From positions 4,339,501 through 4,403,500 of the forward strand of contig NZ_CP048810.1 in the NCBI RefSeq assembly GCF_013347965.1: a DNA stretch of 64,000 nt, read 5' to 3'. The position numbers and the translations under genes were made by a program. The DNA is from Pseudomonas bijieensis. GTDB taxonomy: Bacteria; Pseudomonadota; Gammaproteobacteria; Pseudomonadales; Pseudomonadaceae. The notes beneath the pieces were generated by a model. It worked only from the letters and a program-made list of their open reading frames with translations, was not told the DNA's origin and made no database searches. This document shows positions 27,122-33,123 of this stretch, one piece after another (the stretch's first letter is position 1; the number at the start of each line of letters is the position of its first letter).

Positions 27122-28063
27122 ATGCTTTTCTCCCGTAAACCTTTTGCTTCGGGTTCCAAGCGTCACTTGCTGATGGTCGCTGTCGGCTTCAGTACCGTAC
27201 TGACCGGCTGCGCCACGTCGCCGACCTCCAAGGTCGCCTCGAGCACCAAGGTCGAGTACTACCCTAACTGCTACGAGCCGGTGCAGCACCTGCGTTCCAC
27301 CGAAGGGAACATGACCAAGTCCGTGGTCACCGGCGCAGCCGTCGGCGCGGTGGGTGGTGCGCTGCTGGGCGTCCTGACCGCCGACAAGGAAGATCGTGGT
27401 CGCAACGCCGCCATCGGTGCTGCTGGCGGCGCCCTGGCCGGTGGTGCAGCCGGTTACTACACCGAGCGCCAGAAGCAGATCGCCGATGACAACCAGCGCA
27501 TCGCGTCCTACGCCGCCGACGTCAACAAGAGCGTCTCCGACATCGACCGTAGCACCGCCTACGCCCGGACTTCGCAGCAGTGCTACCAGAATGCGTTCAG
27601 CAAACTGGTCGCCGATCGCAAGGCCAAGACTGTCAACGACACTGAAGGTCGCAAGCGCCTGGCGGAAATCGTCGCTGGCCTGAAAGAGTCGAACGACCTG
27701 ATCGTTGCGGTCAACGGTAAAGCTTCCGAAGACTTGAACAATTACACCCAGGCCTATGAGAAAGATCTGCAGCAAGTGGGTGTGCAGCGTACTGACGTGG
27801 TGACTGTGGCTACTGCTGACACTACGCCGGTCGTGGCTCCGACCAGCACCAAGAAAAAGAACAAGAACGTACAACCGGCGAAGAAGAAAGACCTGCCGAC
27901 TGTGCCTAAGGAAGCGGTGACCACCGAGAAGACCCTGCAGACCGCCAAGGCCAAGCAGGATGAAAGCAAGCAGGTCGCCAGCGCGGGTACCACTCAGGTC
28001 AACAGCATGTGCAAGAACCCGGACCTGGGCGATTGGGCGCCGGTTCCTTGCCCGAATGTTTGA
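27122..28063 (+). CDS. tagQ: TagQ, outer-membrane lipoprotein of the T6SS signalling pathway
   Basis: TagQ holds TagR at the outer membrane. The 313-residue product has a signal peptide and lipobox VLTGC (lipid at Cys30). A glycine/alanine-rich segment follows near 68-115 (VVTGAAVGAVGGALLGVL and AAIGAAGGALAGGAAGYY), of the type seen in glycine-zipper lipoproteins. After a helical middle comes a Lys/Pro-rich tail. No strong ribosome-binding site precedes the ATG. It is the last gene of the rightward operon, 86 nt after tagR, as in HSI-I. Confidence 0.9.
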   Translation: MLFSRKPFASGSKRHLLMVAVGFSTVLTGCATSPTSKVASSTKVEYYPNCYEPVQHLRSTEGNMTKSVVTGAAVGAVGGALLGVLTADKEDRGRNAAIGAAGGALAGGAAGYYTERQKQIADDNQRIASYAADVNKSVSDIDRSTAYARTSQQCYQNAFSKLVADRKAKTVNDTEGRKRLAEIVAGLKESNDLIVAVNGKASEDLNNYTQAYEKDLQQVGVQRTDVVTVATADTTPVVAPTSTKKKNKNVQPAKKKDLPTVPKEAVTTEKTLQTAKAKQDESKQVASAGTTQVNSMCKNPDLGDWAPVPCPNV

Positions 28064-28103
28064 TTGAGTGACTGTGGCTGATCATTGATCAGCCGCCAAA
28101 ACC

Positions 28104-28192
28104 TGTGGGAGCGAGTTTGCTCGCGATAGCGTTGGTTCAGTTGGCCTTGATGTCGGCTGACACTCCGCCATCGCGAGCAGGCTCGCTCCCCA
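28104..28192. repeat. REP inverted pair after tagQ
   Basis: TGTGGGAGCGAGTTTGCTCG at the left is mirrored by CGAGCAGGCTCGCTCCC at the right. It could close the tagH-tagQ transcript. Confidence 0.85.
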
Positions 28193-28240
28193 CTTTTGTT
28201 TTGTGCTGGCTGAAATATCTGTGCCATCTCCTCAATCCCC

Positions 28241-28360
28241 TGTGGGAGCAAAGCTTGCTCGCGAAGCGGCCTTATAGCCGACCTGTCTCTCCCGGTTGTA
28301 CTTCGATCAAACTGTGGGAGCGAGCCTGCTCGCGATGGCGGCCTGACAGCCGGCCAGGAT
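28241..28360. repeat. Two REP units in direct orientation, 72-nt period
   Basis: TGTGGGAGCAAAGCTTGCTC begins at 28241 and TGTGGGAGCGAGCCTGCTCG at 28313, each followed by GCG...GGCCTNANAGCCG. The same period recurs at 31569-31745. Confidence 0.8.
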
Positions 28361-28412
28361 TTTGTTGACCGGGTACATATCCATTGCTGCGGTAACGGCC
28401 ACTTATGGTTCC

Positions 28413-28423
28413 GCTCTTACAGC
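28413..28423. repeat. Left target-site duplication of the IS4 element
   Basis: GCTCTTACAGC, identical to 29845-29855 on the other side of the element. Eleven bp fits the IS4 family. Confidence 0.88.
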
Positions 28424-29844
28424 CATCCCTTTCAAGGTCTTAGGTAAAATCCCCTGAAGTTTCTATCAGGGATACCCGAACGATGTGGGCCGATGTTCTG
28501 GAGCGTTTCGAGAAAAAAGCACCTGCCAGCGTTATGGCCAAATTGGCGTTGGAGCACGCTATTGCCCCCTGAGTGGGTCGATCAGGTCTTCGAAGAACAT
28601 CGGCAACGGCAGTATTCTCGTGAGCTACTGTTCTCGACCATCATCAAGCTGATGTCCCTTGTTTCATTGGGCTTGAAGCCGTCCCTTCACGCCGCCGCGC
28701 GGCAACTGGAAGATCTTCCTGTCAGCCTGGCGGCCCTCTACGACAAGATCAGTCGTACCGAGCCAGCTTTGTTGCGCGCCCTGGTCACGGGCTGTGCGCA
28801 GCGCCTGGCTCCAACCATCAAGGAGTTGGGTTGCACGACGATGTTGTCGGGTTGGCAGGTTCGGGTGGTGGACGGTAATCACTTGGCATCCACTGAGAAA
28901 CGACTGGGGGCTTTACGCCACGAGCGCGGCGCCGCTCGGCCCGGGTTTTCGGTGGTTGTCTACGACCCCGACCTGGATCAAGTCATCGACCTGCAGGCAT
29001 GTGAAGATGCCTACGCAAGCGAGCGTGTTTGTGTGCTGCCTCTATTGGCCAATGCCGAGCCGGGCCAGGTGTGGCTGGCTGATCGACTCTATTGCACGCT
29101 CCCGGTCATGGAGGCTTGCGAACAGGTCCAAACCTCCTTTGTCATTCGTCAACAAGCCAAGCATCCACGCTTGATTCAAGAGGGTCATTGGCAAGAACCC
29201 GTGCCTGTGGACGCGGGCACTGTGCGTGAGCAGATCATTCAGGTCAGAGGCGGTTATCAGTGTCGGCGTGTCGAACTGACGCTTCATTCGCCAACAGACT
29301 CGGGTGACAGCAGCTTGATGTTCTGGAGCAACCTGCCTGAAGGCGTCAGCGCGCAGCAGATCGCGGAACTCTATCGCCGCCGCTGGAGCATTGAAGGCAT
29401 GTTCCAGCGACTGGAAACAATCCTGGAAAGTGAAATCGAAACCCTTGGTAGCCCAAAGGCTGCATTGCTCGGGTTCACTACTGCGGTGTTGGCCTACAAC
29501 GTCCTGGCCGTACTCAAACGAAGCGTCGAGCAAGCCCATCAGGCTTCCCAGCCTGACGGCTGGGAAGCCTCAACCTATCACTTGGCGGTTCAGGTCCGGA
29601 GTGGTTATGAAGGCCTGCAAATTGCGCTGCCCTCGGAATGTTTTCCCGTCATACCTCTGGAAAAACTGGCCCAGCGCTTGTTGGAACTGGCCAGAAACAT
29701 CCAACCAAAACAAGTTGCGAAAAATCCCCGGGGCCCCAAGGTGCCTAAACCCAAAACATGGGTACAAGGCACTGCGGTGCATGCACATGTTTCAACGGAC
29801 CGAGTAATCAAGGCCGCCAAAACTAAAAGACCTTGAAAGGGATG
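28424..29844 (+). mobile_element. IS4-family insertion sequence, 1421 bp, complete
   Basis: The ends are perfect 18-bp inverted repeats: CATCCCTTTCAAGGTCTT at 28424-28441 and its reverse complement at 29827-29844. They are flanked by an 11-bp direct duplication, GCTCTTACAGC. One transposase gene fills the element. Removing the element and one copy of the duplication joins the flanks into a continuous sequence that reads as a recurrent Pseudomonas intergenic repeat. Intact ends and an exact duplication mean a recent insertion. Confidence 0.93.
28483..29836 (+). CDS. IS4-family DDE transposase, reading frame interrupted by a +1 shift at CCC-TGA
   Basis: The body (from EWVDQVFEEHRQRQYSREL on) is an IS4 transposase. 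DGNH and DRLY carry the two catalytic aspartates, and YRRRWSIEGMFQRLE gives the IS4 Y-x2-R-x3-E signature. The natural N-terminus starts at the ATG at 28483 (MWADVLERFEKKAP...LEHAIAP) but meets TGA at 28570-28572 in the context GCC CCC TGA. The rest continues one base on: skipping a C in the run 28565-28569 restores AIAPEWVDQ. A simple gene finder would instead start at 28493 in the second frame, giving 447 residues whose first 25 or so are out-of-frame translation. Either a one-base insertion has inactivated it or CCC-TGA drives +1 frameshifting. Confidence 0.82.
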
Positions 29845-30149
29845 GCTCTTACAGCGGGTCACTTTCGAAAAGCGCGAAAGTAACCAAAGCGCTTCTGCCC
29901 CACCACTCGGTGCCTCGCCTAGGCTCGGCATGCCCTCACTCCGGCATTGCTCCGTGGGCCCGCCGCGAAGGGCCATCCATGGCCCAGCGCGGCTATCCCG
30001 GCATCCATGCCGGGATGCCCACTCCGCAATACCTGCGTTCGGCCATCGTGGTTAACGGGGCGCCGAGATCAACGTCCACCACGAGGCGGCCTTATAGCCG
30101 GCCTGGCTCTTGTGGGGTGTACACCCATCAGACTTGTTTGAGCTGGACC

Positions 30150-30212
30150 TGTGGGAGCAAAGCTTGCTCGCGAGGCGGCCTTATAGCCGACCTGCTCTTG
30201 CGGGTGTACCCA
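30150..30212. repeat. REP unit abutting the IS110-type element
   Basis: TGTGGGAGCAAAGCTTGCTC followed by GCGAGGCGGCCTTATAGCCG and a tail resembling those of the 31569-31745 array. It runs up to the direct repeat GTCCAATTAAT at the left border of the IS110-type element. Confidence 0.75.
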
Positions 30213-30241
30213 GTCCAATTAATGAAATGGCTACCCCCACC

Positions 30242-30278
30242 GCCCCCTGCGATCGCCCACTAAGCTTTCGCAGGGGGC
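30242..30278 (+). promoter_or_regulatory. Perfect 11-bp hairpin before the IS110-type transposase
   Basis: GCCCCCTGCGA (30242-30252) pairs with TCGCAGGGGGC (30268-30278) around a 15-nt loop, ending 18 nt before the ATG. It could block read-through expression of the transposase from outside promoters, or be part of the element's structured non-coding end. Confidence 0.65.
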
Positions 30279-30296
30279 TCATCGGAGACTGTTGCC

Positions 30297-31322
30297 ATGA
30301 ACAAAGTAGCTATTGCCGCCATCGATTTGGGAAAACACTCCTTTCACCTGCATGCTCAAGATGATCGTGGTCATGAGCTTTATCGCAAAAAATTTACTCG
30401 AGTGACGCTCGCTCAACACCTGGCGAATCTCGAACCTTGCACCGTCGTGATGGAAGCTTGTGGCGGAGCCCACTTCATGGCGCAGGAGGTCGCGAAGCTG
30501 GGACATACGCCCAAGCTCATTGCTCCTCATCTCGTGCGTCCTTACGTGAAGAGCAACAAGAACGACTTCGCTGATGCCGAGGCGATCTGCGAGGCAGCGA
30601 CTCGCCCAACGATGCGCTTTGTGCCGCCAAAAAACCAAGCTCAGCAGGCGCTAGCCATGCTCAATTCGACCCGCGATTCGTTCATCAAAGACCGCACCGC
30701 GACCGCCAATCGGATTCATGCCGCCCTTCTGGAGGTGGGCATCAGCCTGGCCCCAGGCTTCAAATCCATCAAAGAGCTTCCGGCGCGGCTGGAGGCGAGT
30801 TCACTTTCTGAACGCTTCAAAAAAATTCTGATGAAGCTGCATGAGCACTTCAACCACCTGGATGAGCAGGTCAAGACACTGGACAAGGACGTGGAGAGCC
30901 AGGCCGCTGAAGATGATCTGGCGGCTCGTTTGATGACTATGCCCTGTGTCGGGCCGATCACCTCCAGCGCCCTGGCTGCTGAGTTGGGCGATGGTAAACA
31001 GTTCAAGTGCGGGCGAAACTATGCGGCCTCAATCGGGCTGGTGCCCAAACAGCATTCCACGGGCGACAAGACGGTACTGCTGGGCATCAGCAAGCGCGGT
31101 GATCGGAATCAGAGGCGTCTGCTCATCCAGTGTGCCCGAGTCTACTTAATGCAGCTGGAGCGCCAAAGAGGCTGGCTGGCGGACTGGGTCCGGCAGCTGT
31201 TGGCCCACCATCACTCCAACCATGTGGTCTGCGCGCTGGCCAATAAGATGGCGAGGATCGCTTGGGCGATTGCGGCACACCACACTGAATTCGATGCAGG
31301 GCCAGCTGCGATGAACACCTGA
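30297..31322 (+). CDS. IS110-family DEDD transposase/recombinase
   Basis: IS110 transposases are RuvC-like recombinases guided by an element-encoded bridge RNA. The 341-residue product has the DEDD residues: Asp10 (AIDLGKH), Glu53 (MEACGG), and Asp90 and Asp93 (KNDFADAEA). The C-terminal Tnp20 domain has CVGPITSSALAAELGD, YAASIGLVPKQHSTGDKT and GISKRGDRNQRRLLIQCAR, with the catalytic-serine region of the family. The VPKQHSTG/ISKRGD form is typical of the IS1111 subgroup. The frame is complete and appears functional. Confidence 0.92.
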   Translation: MNKVAIAAIDLGKHSFHLHAQDDRGHELYRKKFTRVTLAQHLANLEPCTVVMEACGGAHFMAQEVAKLGHTPKLIAPHLVRPYVKSNKNDFADAEAICEAATRPTMRFVPPKNQAQQALAMLNSTRDSFIKDRTATANRIHAALLEVGISLAPGFKSIKELPARLEASSLSERFKKILMKLHEHFNHLDEQVKTLDKDVESQAAEDDLAARLMTMPCVGPITSSALAAELGDGKQFKCGRNYAASIGLVPKQHSTGDKTVLLGISKRGDRNQRRLLIQCARVYLMQLERQRGWLADWVRQLLAHHHSNHVVCALANKMARIAWAIAAHHTEFDAGPAAMNT

Positions 31323-31767
31323 CCCTGCTGTCACCGAGCACCACCCACCTGGTTTTGCGATGCTGGATAACTGATGACGTGAACGGCCAACCGGCCTGAC
31401 GACAACCCTGAGCTCCCACACGGCTGAAAGGCCGTCCAATTAATTAGGATCGTCGGGCATCGATTCTCATCGAGGCGCGGGGCCACAACCCCACTCAGAC
31501 GCCGGATAGATGAAAGCAAGCCAACCACGCATCAAAAACAGTATTGCAGAAAAGGGGATAACCATAGATGTGGGAGCGGGCTTGCTCGCGAAGACGGCCT
31601 GACAGCCGACCTGTTTTTCCCGGATATACCCCGATCCATTTGTGGGAGCAAGCTTGCTCGCGAGGCGGCCTTACAGCCGACCTGTTTTTCCCGGATGTAC
31701 CCCGATCCATTTGTGGGAGCGAGCCTGCTCGCGATGGCGTCGGCTCAGCCTGCCTCAATGCAAAGCT
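31323..31767. other. Gene-free stretch: right end of IS110-type element and REP array
   Basis: Positions 31323-31433 lie between the transposase stop and the right direct repeat and include paired segments such as ACGGC (31420-31424) with GCCGT (31431-31435). In IS1111-type elements the bridge RNA is encoded on this side. Then come about 120 nt I cannot assign, followed by the REP array at 31569-31745. Short open frames over the REPs are not believed. Confidence 0.6.
31569..31745. repeat. Tandem REP array, about 72-nt units, 2.5 copies
   Basis: Units start at 31569, 31641 and 31712. Each has TGTGGGAGC..GCTTGCTCGCG or a close variant, then GGCCTNACAGCCGACCTG, TTTTTCCCGGAT and TACCCCGATCCATT. 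The third copy stops after its GCTCGCGATGGCG. All copies are in direct orientation, unlike the inverted pairs elsewhere in the window. Confidence 0.88.
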
Positions 31768-32144
31768 CTACCCGTTGGCGCCAGGCGCCGCCGTTTCCTT
31801 TGCTTCCAAATGATCCAACGCCCGCTCAACCAGCAACTGAACCCCATCGGCCATGCGGCTGATTGCCAGGGCGATGCAGCGGCGTGAGTCATCCACGTCG
31901 TCAGCTAGGTCGGCAGCGATGGTGCTGATCGATTGCAGGTCTTCGGAGGCGTTGGCCAGCAGGGTTTCGGTGTCGATGTGAGGGGAGACGATGAAGAGCT
32001 GGTTTTTGTCGGGTTCAGGTGGGGAAGGTTGGGGCTTGAGGTAGTAGTCGAGGGCGCGGGTGGTGGCGTCTTCGAGCTTTTTTTCTTCCTGCGCTTCGAC
32101 GCGGGATTTGTGGCCGCTTTGCGGGGCGGAGTTGCTTTGAACAT
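31768..32144 (-). pseudogene. DUF6124/DUF3077-like small protein with a frameshift near its start
   Basis: The likely start is the ATG at 32144 (MFKATPP), which has AGGAAG about 9 nt upstream and matches the usual opening of these Pseudomonas proteins. That frame runs into nonsense, while the conserved body is one frame away: KKLEDATTRALDYYLK, then LFIVSPHIDTETLLANASED and RRCIALAISRMADGVQLLV. One more C in the run at 32123-32126 (on the leftward strand CCCC to CCCCC) would join them as MFKATPPPQSGHKSRV. The protein would be about 125 residues. Function is unknown. A sequencing error would explain it equally well. Confidence 0.55.
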
Positions 32145-32670
32145 AATGAAGCTTCCTGGAAGTGGAGCCGGCACCCTCCGATTGCACGTCGAAAAATAGG
32201 TGGCAGCTGTACGTAGGTGTGCAAGACCGGTCCAGGAACCCGGCAGACCCGAAAGTCTCCCACGCGCAGCCGCCATAACAGTCGGCGAGCATAAAAAAAT
32301 GCTCGGCGAATAGCCATAACGAATGCGTTCCTAGATCGGACTTGCACGTCCGTGTCACCGTTTTTTGCGATGACGAACAAAGGTTAGCGGCGCTCGAAAA
32401 CGCTGCCTAGTTCATGAACAGCCCGGCGTGTTGAAGGAAATGTCCGAGGGTTTGGCGGGGAAAAAGGGTCAAAAGATCGCAGCCTTCGACAGCTCCTACG
32501 GAAATTGATGTAGGAGCTGCCGAAGGCTGCGATCTTTTGATTTTTTCGTGACTTGGCAGTCATCTTTCGCGAAAACAGGCTTATCTTCCGCTAAAGAGAT
32601 CCGATGATGGCATCCCGCCGAAGAATCGCTAAACTGCCAGTCATTGATCTTTTCTCACGAGGCTGTGCCC
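32145..32670. other. Gene-free stretch with one large inverted repeat
   Basis: About 525 nt between the DUF6124-like start and the SCP2-like gene. I see no credible gene. The open frame continuing upstream of the DUF6124-like body is probably chance. The only clear structure is the inverted repeat at 32469-32540. Confidence 0.6.
32469..32540. repeat. REP-type inverted repeat with GGCTGCGATC arms
   Basis: TCAAAAGATCGCAGCCTTCG is mirrored by CGAAGGCTGCGATCTTTTGA, with inner arms AGCTCCTAC and GTAGGAGCT around a short AT-rich loop. This is a second REP class, distinct from GTGGGAGCGAGC. Confidence 0.88.
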
Positions 32671-33054
32671 ATGAAATTTCGTTTTCTGCTGTGGATGCTG
32701 GGGTTGTTGATGGGCAAGGCCAGCCGGACCAATCCGGCGTTCCAGCAGCAGTTGGGCGATAAGGAACTGGTGTTTCAACTGCAAACCCTGGACGGCAAGG
32801 TCGCCCGGCATTTCACCGTGAAAAACCAGCGCATCACCAGCCGGTCCGGCACTTACCCGGAGCCTGCCTTCGCCATCGCCTTCAAGGACGCCGCCTATGG
32901 CTTCGCCACGATGCAGGCCAAGAACAAGCAACTGGCGTTCATGACGGGGATTCAGGACAAGTCGATCCAGATCAAGGGCAACCCGGCGTTGGTGATCTGG
33001 TTTCAGGGGCTGACCAAGTATTTGAAGCCGAAGAAGGCGAAAGCGAAGGTGTGA
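32671..33054 (+). CDS. Small SCP2-like protein of unknown role
   Basis: The 127-residue product starts MKFRFLLWMLGLLMGKASR, a short hydrophobic N-terminus. A sterol-carrier-like (SCP2) pattern follows: ELVFQLQTLDGKVARHFTVK, then a segment near residue 65-80 and IQIKGNPALVIWFQGL. A Lys-rich tail ends it. An ATG 27 nt upstream lacks support. It matches a small protein found beside the HDOD-recG-oxyR block in pseudomonads. Ligand and function are unknown. Confidence 0.75.
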   Translation: MKFRFLLWMLGLLMGKASRTNPAFQQQLGDKELVFQLQTLDGKVARHFTVKNQRITSRSGTYPEPAFAIAFKDAAYGFATMQAKNKQLAFMTGIQDKSIQIKGNPALVIWFQGLTKYLKPKKAKAKV

Positions 33055-33069
33055 GCGGTTGCTGATATC

Positions 33070-33099
33070 TGTGGCGAGGGGATAAATCCCCTCGCCACA
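33070..33099. terminator. Palindrome between two convergent genes
   Basis: TGTGGCGAGGGGAT pairs with ATCCCCTCGCCACA around a 2-nt centre. It lies between the SCP2-like gene and the oppositely oriented HDOD gene and could end both transcripts; there is no clear T tract. Also a common repeat type in these genomes. Confidence 0.6.
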
Positions 33100-33123
33100 A
33101 AGCTCAGTTGCCTGCATCAGCGG

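Larger units (their letters stand above)
28064..28482. other. Gene-free REP-rich stretch downstream of tagQ
   Basis: No gene is convincing. It holds an inverted REP pair at 28104-28192, two REP units in direct orientation starting at 28241 and 28313 (72 nt apart), the left part of a recurrent intergenic element from about 28367, and the left end of the IS4 element from 28424. No classic terminator follows tagQ; the REP pair may serve. Confidence 0.75.
29845..30296. other. Gene-free stretch between the two IS elements: intergenic repeat and REP tails
   Basis: It begins with the right target duplication (29845-29855). The right part of the interrupted intergenic element follows to about 30046; this part has several short palindromes such as CGGCATCCATGCCGGG. 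REP-type tails with GAGGCGGCCTTATAGCC occur near 30081 and 30161, with a full REP unit at 30150. Next come the left end of the IS110-type element and its hairpin. The short open frames across it look like repeat translation, not genes. Confidence 0.7.
30213..31444 (+). mobile_element. IS110-family (IS1111-like) insertion sequence, borders approximate
   Basis: The transposase is of IS110 type. Borders are inferred from an 11-bp direct repeat GTCCAATTAAT at 30213-30223 and 31434-31444; IS110 elements do not make normal target duplications, so this may reflect core/target identity instead. Non-coding sequence is short upstream of the gene (about 75 nt) and at least 110 nt downstream. The right border could lie further out, up to the REP at 31569. 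The left flank is a REP sequence, a known preferred target of some IS110-family elements in Pseudomonas. Confidence 0.6.

Noticed and set aside
29910..30263. Short proteins within the repeat stretch between the IS elements
   Set aside because: The frames translate REP units and the intergenic repeat, with no ribosome-binding sites; such repeat-coded ORFs are common annotation artefacts.
31569..31745. CRISPR array
   Set aside because: The repeats are REP palindromes with a conserved spacer, only 2.5 copies, and no cas genes are present. Real CRISPR spacers would differ.
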